Below, one piece after another: positions 17,207 through 27,211 of a stretch of DNA of 64,000 nt. Source of the stretch: Butyrivibrio sp. NC2007 (GTDB lineage: Bacteria; Bacillota; Clostridia; Lachnospirales; Lachnospiraceae); the NCBI RefSeq assembly GCF_000421405.1, contig NZ_ATWY01000016.1:47066-111065 (forward strand), written 5' to 3'. Made by a program: the position numbers and the translations under genes. Every line of letters starts with the position of its first letter. The stretch's first letter is position 1. Below the pieces are notes generated by a model. The model made no database searches. It saw only the letters and a program-made list of their open reading frames with translations, and was not told where the DNA came from.

Positions 17207-17248
17207 TAAAAGCTCTCAGTTCCATTCGGAACCGAGAGCTTTTCTTTT
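17207..17248 (+). terminator. Terminator after tRNA-Thr
   Basis: AAAAGCTCTCAGTTCC and GGAACCGAGAGCTTTT form a stem around ATTC, followed by CTTTTT. Confidence 0.8.
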
Positions 17249-17256
17249 TGCCTTCA

Positions 17257-17321
17257 TGAGTCATTGGGGACGTTTCAGTTTGTCTCATTTTGAGTCAAAC
17301 TGAAACGTCCCCGGTGACTCA
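17257..17321. repeat. REP/MITE-like palindrome (copy 2)
   Basis: TGAGTCATTGGGGACGTTTC continues AGTTTGTCTCA and then folds back through TGAGTCAAACTGAAACGTCC. It is an imperfect version of the palindrome at 11166-11259, with the same core GGGGACGTTTCAGTTTG. It is shorter and carries a few mismatches. Its last three bases supply the stop codon of the DUF4364 gene. Confidence 0.8.
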
Positions 17322-17837
17322 TGACATAAGCTGTGAAAAGAGATATTGATAGATCTCTGTGTTCTTCTCCTGCCAGTTATCGATCATATGCTGGGCAATT
17401 TCTTCCGTGGGAACCGGAACTCTTATATCAATAAGATTCTGTCCGTTTTCCTTGGCAAGGAGCTGCACTGTGTATTCATTCTCCCCTACTTTCCTGTAAT
17501 CGCCAAGGATTGAGGAATCGTTTCTGAGCTTCATGCTGTTTTCCTTAAGGTAATCATCAATCTGCTCTTTGATGGCAGGATTTATCCTGTTTCCAAAAAA
17601 CTCCAGGGTCTGGGACCCTTCATCTGTTATCTCGAGATAGGTCCTGTTGGCCATGGTCTTTTCAGTTATGAGGTTTGAAGAAGCCAGTTCACTGAATACT
17701 TCCTGCAAAGTAAGGAAGGTCGTATACTCTTTTTCCAGAATAAAATCGTAAATCTGGGACTTGCTAAGGGTGACATCGCACCTCTTTAGCATGTACAGAA
17801 CTATCATCTTGTATAACGTCAAATACTGCGAACTCAA
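17319..17837 (-). CDS. DUF4364 family winged-helix protein
   Basis: 172 residues, matching a small Clostridia family (DUF4364) with an N-terminal winged-helix-like fold (about 1-75, TYLEITDEGSQTLEFF closing it). A C-terminal alpha/beta part contains DIRVPVPTEEIAQHMI. The function is unknown to me; a DNA-binding regulator is plausible. The start is a TTG at 17835-17837, chosen because GGAG lies seven bases upstream. It follows the malic enzyme gene by 13 bp and is the last gene of that transcript. Its stop codon lies inside a repeat palindrome. Confidence 0.75.
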   Translation of the reverse strand: MSSQYLTLYKMIVLYMLKRCDVTLSKSQIYDFILEKEYTTFLTLQEVFSELASSNLITEKTMANRTYLEITDEGSQTLEFFGNRINPAIKEQIDDYLKENSMKLRNDSSILGDYRKVGENEYTVQLLAKENGQNLIDIRVPVPTEEIAQHMIDNWQEKNTEIYQYLFSQLMS

Positions 17838-17850
17838 TTTAAAACTCCAA

Positions 17851-19005
17851 TCAATCTACTACATGTGCCTTTACTGCTGCGCTGACAACATCAGCTACTC
17901 TTGGATCAAAAGCTGCAGGAAGGATGTTCTCATCGCTAAGTTCATCATCAGGAACAAGTCCTGCGATGGCTGTTGCTGCTGCAAGCTTCATCTCCTCTGT
18001 GATCTGCCTAGCTCTTGCTTCCAGCGCTCCCTTAAAGATTCCCGGGAATACAAGAACGTTATTTACCTGGTTAGGGAAGTCGCTTCGTCCTGTACCGATT
18101 ACGCGAACTCCTGCCTCTTTTGCAAGGTCAGGCATGATCTCGGGAACAGGGTTTGCCATAGCGAACATGATGGCATCCTTGTTCATCTGCTGAGCCATCT
18201 CTTTGGTTACAATGCCCGGTGCTGAAACGCCAACAAAGATGTCAGCTCCTACAAGAGCATCAGACAGAGATCCCTTGATCTGATCCGGATTTGTCACATC
18301 CATCATCTTCTTCTGCATCCAGTTGAGGTCCTCTGACCCCTTGTGAAGGATTCCGGACTTATCACACATGGTTACATTCTTAAAGCCATATCTGAGAAGG
18401 AGCTTAGTTATAGCAATACCTGCGCTTCCTGCGCCGTTTACGATAACCTTGCAGTCTTCCTTTTTCTTGCCGACAACCTTAAGGCCGTTTATGATTCCTG
18501 CAAGCACAATGATGGCTGTACCGTGCTGGTCATCGTGAAATACAGGGATATCCAGCATCTCTTTTAACCTCTCCTCGATTTCAAAGCATCTGGGAGCTGA
18601 AATATCCTCCAGATTGATTCCACCAAAGCCGGGAGCAAGGTATTTAACTGCCTTTATGATCTCCTCTGTATCCTGAGTGTCCAGGCAGATGGGAACAGCA
18701 TTAACGCCGCCAAACTCCTTAAAAAGAACCGCTTTGCCTTCCATAACGGGCATTGCAGCGTATGGTCCAATATTACCAAGGCCAAGGACAGCGCTTCCGT
18801 CGGAAACAACAGCGATAGTGTTGGCCTTGATCGTATATTTGTAAGCCAGCTCTTTATCCTCAGCAATCAGCTTACATGGCTCAGCAACTCCCGGAGTATA
18901 GGCCAGGGCCAGATCCTCCTTGGAATTAACCTTGGACTTGGAGGTTGTCTCCAGTTTTCCCTGCCACTCTTCGTGGAGTTTAAGTGCTTTTTCTGCGTTT
19001 GTCAT
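17851..19005 (-). CDS. Malic enzyme (NAD(P)-dependent)
   Basis: 384 residues, the short bacterial form without a phosphotransacetylase domain. It decarboxylates malate to pyruvate with reduction of NAD(P). Catalytic and metal blocks are [13 protein letters not shown] (about 32-44), the Lys in [30 protein letters not shown] and FHDDQHGTA (about 140-148). The Rossmann motif is [10 protein letters not shown] (about 174-183). GGGGAG precedes the ATG. It lies downstream of rarA and a DUF5722 gene with short gaps, so it is probably co-transcribed with them, although the functions look unrelated. Cofactor preference cannot be judged from sight. Confidence 0.94.
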   Translation of the reverse strand: MTNAEKALKLHEEWQGKLETTSKSKVNSKEDLALAYTPGVAEPCKLIAEDKELAYKYTIKANTIAVVSDGSAVLGLGNIGPYAAMPVMEGKAVLFKEFGGVNAVPICLDTQDTEEIIKAVKYLAPGFGGINLEDISAPRCFEIEERLKEMLDIPVFHDDQHGTAIIVLAGIINGLKVVGKKKEDCKVIVNGAGSAGIAITKLLLRYGFKNVTMCDKSGILHKGSEDLNWMQKKMMDVTNPDQIKGSLSDALVGADIFVGVSAPGIVTKEMAQQMNKDAIMFAMANPVPEIMPDLAKEAGVRVIGTGRSDFPNQVNNVLVFPGIFKGALEARARQITEEMKLAAATAIAGLVPDDELSDENILPAAFDPRVADVVSAAVKAHVVD

Positions 19006-19032
19006 AATAATGCTCCCCTTTCAAAATCATAA

Positions 19033-20841
19033 CTAGAAGGTCGTGCCTACTATATCATAGGCAAAAGAGACGACCTCGTTTCGTTTATCTGTATCAATAT
19101 ATTTAAAGACATTCCAAATCTGCTTCTTGCCTCCGCCTGTAGTCTGAAGACCAAGGGCAAGGCCAAGGGCCGCGATCTCATCGCCGGCATCGGTCTGTCT
19201 TGAGAGCATAAGTGCGTCGATGTAACCGTTCTTTTCCATCTTGGTGTAGGCGTAAGCAAAGGCTGCTGCCTGAAGTGCCTGTCCTGAAGTAGATGAATAG
19301 CCGATCTCGCTCAGGATGATGCTCCTTACATTGCCTGATGAATCAAGCATCTCCGGCCTCTTCATATAATTGGTAAGAACTTCTATGTTGTCCATGGTTA
19401 TACATGGTGTGGTGTCTGAATGGTTAACATACTTGGATGAGTTCCAGAAAGCCGTGTTTCCGTTGGGGAAAGAGTACGGATGGGCAGCAAGGCCCCAGTC
19501 AATGTTTCCGTAATCAGACAATGACGCAGCGAATATATCAAGAACGTCTTTTGCATCGTAGTCTCCGGTCTTCTCGGTATTGTAGGTCCAACGCTGGTCG
19601 ATGGGGATGTAGACCTTAGCAGCGCTGTTCTGACTCTTGATGGCGTTGTAGAACACCCTGAAAGCTCTGGTAAAAGCAGCTGTGTAGGTGCCAACGTCAG
19701 TATAACTCATGTAATTGTACTCTTTTCTGGCATTGACCTCATTGGCAATGATCCACATGCTGACATTGCCGTGACCTGAGCCTGAGTACCTGTTAGCAAG
19801 GAAGCTTCCGATGGCAGCCAGAGCCTTAACTCCACTCTCATTGGTTGCATTGAACATGTAGTAAGGCGCTGAGGATCCGCTCCTCGCGCTGGGATGAGTG
19901 ATCTCAGGAAACGCTGAAGTGCTGGCATTATTGAGGATAATGGCTGCAACATCAATACCCATGCCATTGAGTCGCTTAAAGAGATTGTCGTAGTCGTTAA
20001 TGATCTGTGCATTGAAGTGATAAGTCACTCCGCCATATGAATAAGGAATTCCACCCGAAGTAACCAGGATATTCCTAAGCGGAATATTGTAGGCTGCATA
20101 TTCGCATCCAAGGTCCGCCAGCTCTCCGATCCTCAGAGGGTCGGGAAGAAGTCCCTTGATGGACTTGTGCTGCATTCCGCCGTAGCTGTAGCCTGCACAG
20201 GCACCGGGATTGGTGATGTACTTGGCGTGGCTGATGGAGACGAAGCTGTCGTTCATCTTGACCGCAACCTGGAATTTGGAAAAGAGCCTTGAATTAGCCG
20301 CACCCTTGTTGAGGTCCACACTAAAGGAAGTGTCATCGCTCTTGTAAACCTTGGCAATAGGCTCACTTCCCTCTACAATTCCGTCTTCATAAGTTGCTTC
20401 TTCAAACAAGTAGTAATACTTATCGTCACTCTTAGGGATTCCCTCAGAAGTTACTGATATCTCAACTTTTCCGGAGCTTACAATGTTGCAGCTCTCAATC
20501 TTGGCAAACTCCGCAGTGTTTTCCGCAGTCATCTCAACTGTGGCAGGTCTTTGCAAAAGAGCTTCCGACACCGTATGTCCGCCTCTGACAATGGCATCGA
20601 TTGTTGACTCATTAATAAACTCGTCGTTCTTCTCTTCCTCCATTACCAGGGAAGCCTCGAAAATCTCTTCCTGCTCAGCCTGCTCCTGTTCCGGGGTCTT
20701 GCTATCACCGATAAAGAGCCATCCCATCATGGCTCCAACCAGTACAACAGCAAATACTGCAAGCACCCCTGAGAGGATAACGATTATTCTATTTCTTCGG
20801 GCCTTCTTGCCCGTTCTTCTTTTGCGCTTCTTGTTTTCCAT
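19033..20841 (-). CDS. DUF5722 membrane-anchored glycoside hydrolase-like protein
   Basis: 602 residues. A basic N-terminus and one membrane helix (about 18-42) are followed by an acidic linker, a beta-sandwich-like region (about 90-215) and a TIM-barrel-like region (about 225-600). The barrel carries clan-A-like acids: MWIIANEVN (about 371) as acid/base and ILSEIGYSS (about 512) as nucleophile. It fits the DUF5722 family, for which I know no established substrate. A surface polysaccharide hydrolase is the reasonable guess. It lies between rarA (30 bp upstream) and the malic enzyme gene (27 bp downstream). Confidence 0.75.
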   Translation of the reverse strand: MENKKRKRRTGKKARRNRIIVILSGVLAVFAVVLVGAMMGWLFIGDSKTPEQEQAEQEEIFEASLVMEEEKNDEFINESTIDAIVRGGHTVSEALLQRPATVEMTAENTAEFAKIESCNIVSSGKVEISVTSEGIPKSDDKYYYLFEEATYEDGIVEGSEPIAKVYKSDDTSFSVDLNKGAANSRLFSKFQVAVKMNDSFVSISHAKYITNPGACAGYSYGGMQHKSIKGLLPDPLRIGELADLGCEYAAYNIPLRNILVTSGGIPYSYGGVTYHFNAQIINDYDNLFKRLNGMGIDVAAIILNNASTSAFPEITHPSARSGSSAPYYMFNATNESGVKALAAIGSFLANRYSGSGHGNVSMWIIANEVNARKEYNYMSYTDVGTYTAAFTRAFRVFYNAIKSQNSAAKVYIPIDQRWTYNTEKTGDYDAKDVLDIFAASLSDYGNIDWGLAAHPYSFPNGNTAFWNSSKYVNHSDTTPCITMDNIEVLTNYMKRPEMLDSSGNVRSIILSEIGYSSTSGQALQAAAFAYAYTKMEKNGYIDALMLSRQTDAGDEIAALGLALGLQTTGGGKKQIWNVFKYIDTDKRNEVVSFAYDIVGTTF

Positions 20842-20871
20842 TAATGCAAAAAATTCCTTGAGTTTTTTGTA

Positions 20872-22215
20872 TTATTTGTTGCTATCTTCGCCTTTATCCC
20901 TGTTCTTAAGTCTCTTCATGTGGTCTCTGATCTTCAGCTCATACCCGTTACCTGTAGGGCTATAGAACTCTTTTCCATTAAGCTCATAGGGCTTGTACTG
21001 CTGCTCCACATAGTGGTCGGGATAGTCGTGGGCATACTTATATCCGATGCCGTGGCCGAGCTTACCAGCAGACTTATAATGAGCATCCTGAAGATGCGGA
21101 GGAATAGGAAGGTTTCCTGTTTCCCTGACGGTCTGCATAGCTTCATCTATCGAAAGATATGCTGCATTGCTCTTGGGAGCAGTAGCAACATAAGTAACTG
21201 CCTGTGCAAGAGGGATCCGGCCTTCCGGCATTCCTACTCTCTCAACTGCAAGAGAAGCAGCAACTGCCACCTGAAGTGCCTGTGGGTCTGCATTTCCCAC
21301 ATCCTCTGAGGCGCATATCATAATACGCCTTGCTATAAACTTGGGGTCCTCGCCGGCATTGAGCATACGTGCAAGATAATACACCGCTGCATCCGGGTCC
21401 GATCCTCTCATACTCTTTATGAATGCGGAGATGGTGTCATAGTGGTTATCTCCGTCCTTGTCATATCTGGCAACCTTTTTCTGGATGCACTCTGAAGCCA
21501 CTTCCCTGGTGATATGGATAAGACCGTCCTCACTTCTCTGAGTTGTGAGGATGCCCAGTTCTATGGCATTTAAGGCATGCCTTGCATCGCCGTCAGCTAT
21601 ATCTGCAAGAAACTCTGCAGCATCGGGCTCAAGCACAGCCTTATAAGAGCCCATTCCACGCTCTGTATCTGTGACTGCCCTGTTAAGTAGCACCTTGATA
21701 TCATCGCTGGTAAGAGGCTTAAGCTCAAATATGATTGACCTTGATATAAGAGCCCCGTTGACCTCAAAGTACGGATTCTCCGTGGTTGCGCCGATGAGCA
21801 CAACGGTTCCGTCCTCAACAAAAGGAAGCAGGTAATCCTGCTGAGACTTATTGAATCTATGGATCTCGTCTATGAAAAGAATCGTCTTCTTCCCATACAT
21901 TCCCTGGTTATCCTTGGCTTTGTTAATGACATCTTCCATGTCCTTCTTGCCTGCAACCGTGGCGTTTATCTGAGTAAACTCCGCCTTGGTTGAGTTTGCG
22001 ATAACCTTGGCCAGTGTGGTCTTGCCCGTTCCGGGAGGTCCGTAGAATATTATTGAACTGAGTTTGTCTGCTGAAATTGCACGATAAAGAAGCTTGTCCT
22101 TAGCAATGATGTGCTGCTGCCCAACCACCTCATCAAGGGTCCTTGGGCGCATCCTTGCGGCAAGCGGAGATTCTTTTTCCATATTGTTTTCGCGCATATA
22201 CTGAAACAAGTCCAT
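20872..22215 (-). CDS. rarA: Replication-associated recombination protein A (RarA/MgsA)
   Basis: 447 residues, a clamp-loader-like AAA+ ATPase acting at stalled replication forks. It opens with SPLAARMRPRTLDEVVGQQH, has Walker A GPPGTGKTTLA (about 59-69), Walker B LFIDEIHRFNK (about 114-124) and sensor ATTENP. The C-terminal half has the MgsA tetramer region (FIKSMRGSDPDAAVYYLARM). Length is typical. It is the first gene of a four-gene run with DUF5722, malic enzyme and DUF4364. Confidence 0.95.
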   Translation of the reverse strand: MDLFQYMRENNMEKESPLAARMRPRTLDEVVGQQHIIAKDKLLYRAISADKLSSIIFYGPPGTGKTTLAKVIANSTKAEFTQINATVAGKKDMEDVINKAKDNQGMYGKKTILFIDEIHRFNKSQQDYLLPFVEDGTVVLIGATTENPYFEVNGALISRSIIFELKPLTSDDIKVLLNRAVTDTERGMGSYKAVLEPDAAEFLADIADGDARHALNAIELGILTTQRSEDGLIHITREVASECIQKKVARYDKDGDNHYDTISAFIKSMRGSDPDAAVYYLARMLNAGEDPKFIARRIMICASEDVGNADPQALQVAVAASLAVERVGMPEGRIPLAQAVTYVATAPKSNAAYLSIDEAMQTVRETGNLPIPPHLQDAHYKSAGKLGHGIGYKYAHDYPDHYVEQQYKPYELNGKEFYSPTGNGYELKIRDHMKRLKNRDKGEDSNK

Positions 22216-22275
22216 AACACTACAATTCTACTATTTTTGCTCCGATTTTGCCATACCCATTAAATGACTTTGGCA

Positions 22276-23142
22276 CTATTGTGTTATGGAGATGTTGTCG
22301 GGTGACATAGTTATGGTAATATTGCCCTCGCGATTGAGATAAGTGGTTACACCTGCAACCTCAAGGATCTGCATAACTTCCGCATCCTCAGGCTCAATTG
22401 TACCGGAGGTAATGATTGCATACTCCGGGGATACCTTTTCAACAAGAGCTGCCATGTTCTTCTCGTATCTGCCGTGGTGCGGAACCTTTAAGATCTCTGC
22501 CTGAATATCTTCCATAGCAAGAAGCTCGTTTATACGGTCTTTTTCCGCATCTCCCGCAAAGAGCATGTTGTTATCGCCGCAGCTTACCATTACTACAAGA
22601 GAAGAATTGTTGCTTGGATCCTTCTCATAAGCCGTGCTCTGAGGAGGATAGATATCATAAGAGACTCCGTCCATATCAAAAGAGATCTCGTCTGTAACCA
22701 AAGTTTCGGTAAGCCCCTTAGAACTGAGGGCAGCGAGATAATTATCGATCTGATCAGAGTCTTTTGACTTATAAGTAGTGTAGATAGTGCCTATATCAAA
22801 GGCATTTATCACATGATCTGCTCCGCCTACATGATCCTTGTCGAAGTGGGTGATTATGAGATTATCAACCTTGGAGATACCTTGCTCTTTCATGAAGGAG
22901 ACAAGTTCCTCTCCATTCTCATCAAGCCCGGCATCTATGACAGTTACGTGATTCTCTCCAACGATGACAAAGGCATCATAAGCTTCGTCAGTCTCTGCCG
23001 AAAAACCGGTTATGGTGACAGAAGGTCCGGTTGATATAGACGCAGTCTGATCCGTCTGAGTCTCTACGTTTTCTGTATTTCTGCCGCATCCAGCCAACAG
23101 CATAAGAGCCATAAACAGGCCTATCATCTTTCTAATCCGCAT
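22276..23142 (-). CDS. ComEC C-terminal-like metallo-beta-lactamase-fold lipoprotein
   Basis: 288 residues. A lipoprotein signal ends LLAGC (Cys about 19). The rest is a metallo-hydrolase fold with the metal motif THFDKDHVGG (about 99-108), a later Asp in LFAGDAEKD (about 194-202) and His in VPHHGRYEKN (about 218-227). This resembles the extracellular nuclease-like domain of the competence protein ComEC, here as a free surface lipoprotein without the channel. It may cleave nucleic acid or another phosphodiester outside the cell (inference). AAAGGAG lies seven bases before the start. The gene is divergent from a small membrane protein. Confidence 0.82.
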   Translation of the reverse strand: MRIRKMIGLFMALMLLAGCGRNTENVETQTDQTASISTGPSVTITGFSAETDEAYDAFVIVGENHVTVIDAGLDENGEELVSFMKEQGISKVDNLIITHFDKDHVGGADHVINAFDIGTIYTTYKSKDSDQIDNYLAALSSKGLTETLVTDEISFDMDGVSYDIYPPQSTAYEKDPSNNSSLVVMVSCGDNNMLFAGDAEKDRINELLAMEDIQAEILKVPHHGRYEKNMAALVEKVSPEYAIITSGTIEPEDAEVMQILEVAGVTTYLNREGNITITMSPDNISITQ

Positions 23143-23238
23143 GATAATTCTCCTTTGACATCAATTGTTATGCGCATTATTATTGTATAGGCATTACCTA
23201 AAAAGAACTTTAAGCATTTATGAAAGGACAATAAATCA

Positions 23239-23658
23239 ATGAAAGCAGCTAAGGCTTTTGGAATAACACTTTTTGTAGTTCTCCTGATCGGAGTGATCTT
23301 CCTCGTGGGCAGGAATTCAATCATGAAGGACGTAAAGGCCACTCAGGAACAGGCCACTACCACCAAGACCAGCACAGCCAATCCCATAACCAAGGCAATC
23401 GTCAGCGAGGCACTTGATACCTACGCCGAGAACGCAACGGGCAAGACAAAAGAGATCTACGAATCAATGTCAGAAGAGGACAAAGATACCGTTGCAGAGA
23501 TCATCGCAAACAACGTAAGCATCGACTCCGTATCCGAGGTTCAGTCCTATGTAAACAGCGGAGATGCAAACGGGCTTATGGAATACGCCAAGGACAATCT
23601 CTCCGAAGAAGAGGTAAAAGAGCTTACGGAGATCATGTCAAAGTACGTAATGCCCTAA
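23239..23658 (+). CDS. Small membrane-anchored hypothetical protein
   Basis: 139 residues. A single N-terminal membrane helix (about 7-25) is followed by a Thr/Ala linker and an acidic helical domain (about 50-139) rich in Glu and Lys, with two similar stretches: SMSEEDKDTVAEIIANNV and NLSEEEVKELTEIMSKYV. These look like a duplicated short helical unit. I do not recognise the family. AAAGGA lies ten bases before the ATG. Its stop overlaps the stop region of the convergent MATE gene by four bases. Confidence 0.6.
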   Translation: MKAAKAFGITLFVVLLIGVIFLVGRNSIMKDVKATQEQATTTKTSTANPITKAIVSEALDTYAENATGKTKEIYESMSEEDKDTVAEIIANNVSIDSVSEVQSYVNSGDANGLMEYAKDNLSEEEVKELTEIMSKYVMP

Positions 23659-25094
23659 TCTTCTTTTACAATGTTTCTCACCCAGATACCACTCTTTACA
23701 AGGCAGAATCCAATAATGCACTTAATGATCTCCAGGCTGTTTACGATGATGAATATGTAAATTGCCGGGAGATTTGTATATCTGCTGAGAATAAAGGAAG
23801 CCGGTACTGAAACAATCCATGCAAAGCAGCTGTCAAAGATAAAGGTGATCAGCGTCTTACCACCTGACCTCAGCGTGAAGTAAGAAACGTTTGCATAGGA
23901 ATGTATCGGCATACAGCATGCCAAAACCAGAATAAATCTGGTTGCCAGCGCTTTTGTCTCGGGCGTGGTGTTATACACCTGAGGAATAAAAGGCGCAGCA
24001 AGCGCTAGGAGCGAACCCATAACAATAGTACTCATAAAACTAAGAGCCGCCATTCTCCAAGCACTTCTTCTGGCTGAAACCAGCCTGTCAGCACCAAGCT
24101 CCTGTCCAACTATGATTCCCGTAGAGTTTCCGATTGATAAAAAGACCTCGTTGAATATCTGAGATATTGTACTGCTGATGGTCATGGCGGATACAACCGC
24201 AAGGCCTCTTACCGAATAAGCCTGAAGGAGTCTGGCCTGAGCAAAAGACCACAAGAACTCATTCAAAAACAATGGCAAAGTCCTGGACAGGATGGGCCAT
24301 ATAAGACTTATCGGAATCTTAAAGCCGTTGTAGAGCCCCTTAAAGAAGGTATAAGACGTACCCCTTCTGTGGGCGCCTATCACAACAATGGCAAATTCTA
24401 CAAATCTTGAAATTACTGTTGCTACAGCAGCACCTCTTACTTCCAGTCTTGGAAATCCCAGATAACCAAATATCAAAACGATATTGCACAGGAAGTTAAC
24501 CACCATAGCTACCATACTGGCTACCATTGGCAGCGTTGTCTTTCCCGACTCTCTCATGGCGCTGGCATAAACCTGCGTAAGAGAAAAAGGCACAAGGCCT
24601 ATCAGCATTATGTGGAGATACGAAAGTGCGTATCCAAGAGTCTCAGCTCTGGCTGCATCCGTAGTGTCTTTTGCTATATAATCAAGGATCAAAGCCGGTC
24701 CGTTAAAGTACAGGATTGCGATGGCAACGGTAAATATCGTGATGGCAGTAAGGAGCTTGAACCTGATGGCATAGCGAACGCCGTCCATATCTCCTTTGCC
24801 AAAAAACTGCGTGCTAAAGATACCTGCGCCGGCAAGCGATCCCCAGATGCACAGGTAAAAGACAAAAAGGAGCTGATTGACTACAGCTACAGACGGAATC
24901 TGCAGTGGTCCAAGGCGCCCTACCATTACGTTATCAAGTAGTCCCACGATGTTACTTAAGGTGTTCTGAACAATCATGGGAACTACGACCATTGCTACTC
25001 TTCTGTAGAATGCAGCGTCGCCAAAAAAACACTCCTTCAATGTGAATTTATATCTAATTGCTTCTTCTCTGTTTCCGGTTTCAAATGTTGTCAT
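23655..25094 (-). CDS. MATE family efflux transporter
   Basis: 479 residues with twelve hydrophobic segments, a cation-coupled multidrug/toxin exporter of the MatE family. Typical features are MIVQNTLSNIVGLLDNVMVG near residue 40-60 and IVGQELGADR (about 323-332). Its start overlaps the end of the EamA transporter gene by four bases (23655-25094 against 25091), so they are coupled. It is the last gene of the transcript that begins with the giant surface protein. Substrate unknown. Confidence 0.9.
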   Translation of the reverse strand: MTTFETGNREEAIRYKFTLKECFFGDAAFYRRVAMVVVPMIVQNTLSNIVGLLDNVMVGRLGPLQIPSVAVVNQLLFVFYLCIWGSLAGAGIFSTQFFGKGDMDGVRYAIRFKLLTAITIFTVAIAILYFNGPALILDYIAKDTTDAARAETLGYALSYLHIMLIGLVPFSLTQVYASAMRESGKTTLPMVASMVAMVVNFLCNIVLIFGYLGFPRLEVRGAAVATVISRFVEFAIVVIGAHRRGTSYTFFKGLYNGFKIPISLIWPILSRTLPLFLNEFLWSFAQARLLQAYSVRGLAVVSAMTISSTISQIFNEVFLSIGNSTGIIVGQELGADRLVSARRSAWRMAALSFMSTIVMGSLLALAAPFIPQVYNTTPETKALATRFILVLACCMPIHSYANVSYFTLRSGGKTLITFIFDSCFAWIVSVPASFILSRYTNLPAIYIFIIVNSLEIIKCIIGFCLVKSGIWVRNIVKED

Positions 25095-26050
25095 GATTTC
25101 TTCTCAAACTTATAGTTGACCAGGAATATTCCCAGCGATACGAGTAACAGCGAGAGTATACTTCCTGCCGAAAACGCTTCATTTCCCTCTCCCAGGAAAA
25201 GAGCTGACAGAAGAACTCCCATTATTGGATTGATAAAGCCAAGCACCGATACGCGGCTGACCGGGTTGTACTTAAGAAGTATACCCCAGAGCGTGTATGC
25301 ACCGGCCGAGATAAATCCCATGTATATCAGATTAAGATAACATCCTGCGCTGTAGAACACAAGACTTCCGCCCATGATAAGTCCCACAAAGAACAGTACA
25401 AGGCCACCTATAAAGAACTGATAACCGCTGAGGATAACAGGATTTTCATGCTTGGAAAAGATCTTGATACAGCACCCGGAGATTGCATAAAACAAGGCTG
25501 CGCACAGCATAGCACCTTCTCCGGCAAAGGTTATTCCGCCCTCTGTCAGGGATGATATTCCTCCAAAGAACAGGATTATCCCTGCAAATCCCACAGCGCA
25601 GCCTATCAGTTTCTTGGCTGCAGGGGCTTCTAAGCGAAGTATGAACATGGCAATGAGAGGTGCCAGGAAATTGCCCGAGGCGTTTATGATGGATCCTCTG
25701 ACTCCCGATGTGTTGGCCAGGGACATGAAGAAAAAATAGTACTGGCCGATGGTCTGGAACATGGAGAGAATTATTATATACTTCCAGGATGTCTTTTTCG
25801 GAATAAGAGCTTCCCTGCTTATGAGGGACCCGAAGATTATGACCATGACACCTGCCAGCACAAATCTTGCTCCCGAGAGCATGAGGCGCGAGGGCGTGTC
25901 AGATGCGTCTATCCTGAAGAGTTCGTATGCAATTTTAATAGCCGGTGAAGCACTTCCCCACAGAACACAGCAAAAAACTGCAGAGAGTACCACCACCGGC
26001 ATATATGTCCATAAACTTGTTCTATTTGATGATTTCAACTTAAGCTCCAC
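25091..26050 (-). CDS. DMT-superfamily EamA transporter
   Basis: 319 residues with ten membrane helices in two EamA repeats (CVLWGSASPAIKIAYELFRI in the first, YTLWGILLKYNPVSRVSVLG in the second). These carriers export metabolites or amino acids; the substrate is unknown. The first codon in the frame is GTG at 26048-26050. A TTG four codons later has a better-spaced GGTGGAG, so the exact start is uncertain. It follows YibE/F by six bases and overlaps the MATE gene by four. Confidence 0.85.
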   Translation of the reverse strand: MELKLKSSNRTSLWTYMPVVVLSAVFCCVLWGSASPAIKIAYELFRIDASDTPSRLMLSGARFVLAGVMVIIFGSLISREALIPKKTSWKYIIILSMFQTIGQYYFFFMSLANTSGVRGSIINASGNFLAPLIAMFILRLEAPAAKKLIGCAVGFAGIILFFGGISSLTEGGITFAGEGAMLCAALFYAISGCCIKIFSKHENPVILSGYQFFIGGLVLFFVGLIMGGSLVFYSAGCYLNLIYMGFISAGAYTLWGILLKYNPVSRVSVLGFINPIMGVLLSALFLGEGNEAFSAGSILSLLLVSLGIFLVNYKFEKKS

Positions 26051-26056
26051 CTATCC

Positions 26057-27211
26057 TTATTTCTTACGAGTGTATAGGAGGGCTGCGATGATCGAAACGC
26101 AGGGAACAGCACAAATGATTCCCACGCTTCCGGCAATTGCTCTGATGATCTCAATTGCCACAAAATCCGTATTAAGAAGCTGCCTTAGGCCAACTCCGTA
26201 GGAATAGATAAGTACGCACATGTTCAGCGCGCTTCCCACGTATGCCAAAACCAGCGTGTTTGCCATGGTTCCCATGGCATCCCGGCCGATATTCATGCCG
26301 GATCTGAATAGCTCTTTTGCATCCCTCTCAGGATTAATATTATGAACCTCCTCGAGAGCTGACGCAATAGACATCGCGATATCCATTACTGCGCCCATGG
26401 CCGCGATCAGTATTCCACTGGTGAAAAGACCTCTAAGCTTAATGGCAGTTGTGCTCTTAAGAAGGAGCAGTGCTTCTGCCTCGTCCATCTGGAATGTAGA
26501 GATTCCGCCAATGTTTGCTGCCACCTGCGCAAGCAGTGCTGCGATAAGAACTCCCGAAAAGCACCCCAGAGCCGCTGCTATGGTCTTCCTGCTGATTCCT
26601 CCGATAAGGTAGAAACATACCACGCTGGTGAAAAAGATGATCGCACAGGTGAGCGGTATTGGTTCTACACCTTTAAGAGTAAGAGGAAGCAGAATACCAA
26701 AGATGCAAAGGACTGTGTAAACAAGACCTGCAAATGCCTTTATTCCTTGAAGTCCGCCAATTATAGCAAGGCTCAGGAAAAAGATGACTACAAGGGCAAT
26801 TACCAAAGGTACCCTGTTGTAGTTATAAATGCTGCAATTGTAAATGCCTTCTCCGGTTGTGTCTATACGAACGCACACGGTATCTCCGGCCTTTACATCA
26901 ACATTATAAAGAGCACTGAAATAGTTGGTAACAAAGCAGATATCGCCTTTGTACCTACCGGTGAGTATCTCTACCTTTAGCTCAGTGCTCCCTCTAAGGA
27001 CATCTTCGTTGTCCCGGTCGATCACTGAGTTGTCCTCAGTAACCGCCAGGACCTTGGCATTTTCATACTCAACTCCGGTATCCCTTGTTGTGGTATATTC
27101 CGGCTTGTCCTTGTTAGCAAGGACAAGCGCGAAAATAAGTATCAATGAAAAAGCTATGATCACGAAGATATTTTTAATTGTTCTTTTTTTATCCAAATTA
27201 TTTAATAACAT
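26057..27211 (-). CDS. YibE/F family membrane protein
   Basis: 384 residues from MLLNNLDKK. One N-terminal helix (about 15-33) and a small extracytoplasmic OB-like region (about 40-120, YENAKVLAV...GDTVCVRID) are followed by seven or more helices (about 125-384). The conserved block SGMNIGRDAMGTMANTLVLA identifies the YibE/F family, of unknown function. The start codon lies inside the last codons of the giant gene upstream (overlap 14 bp), so translation should be coupled. A longer frame from 27271 lies wholly within the previous gene and is rejected. EamA and MATE genes follow. Confidence 0.85.
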   Translation of the reverse strand: MLLNNLDKKRTIKNIFVIIAFSLILIFALVLANKDKPEYTTTRDTGVEYENAKVLAVTEDNSVIDRDNEDVLRGSTELKVEILTGRYKGDICFVTNYFSALYNVDVKAGDTVCVRIDTTGEGIYNCSIYNYNRVPLVIALVVIFFLSLAIIGGLQGIKAFAGLVYTVLCIFGILLPLTLKGVEPIPLTCAIIFFTSVVCFYLIGGISRKTIAAALGCFSGVLIAALLAQVAANIGGISTFQMDEAEALLLLKSTTAIKLRGLFTSGILIAAMGAVMDIAMSIASALEEVHNINPERDAKELFRSGMNIGRDAMGTMANTLVLAYVGSALNMCVLIYSYGVGLRQLLNTDFVAIEIIRAIAGSVGIICAVPCVSIIAALLYTRKK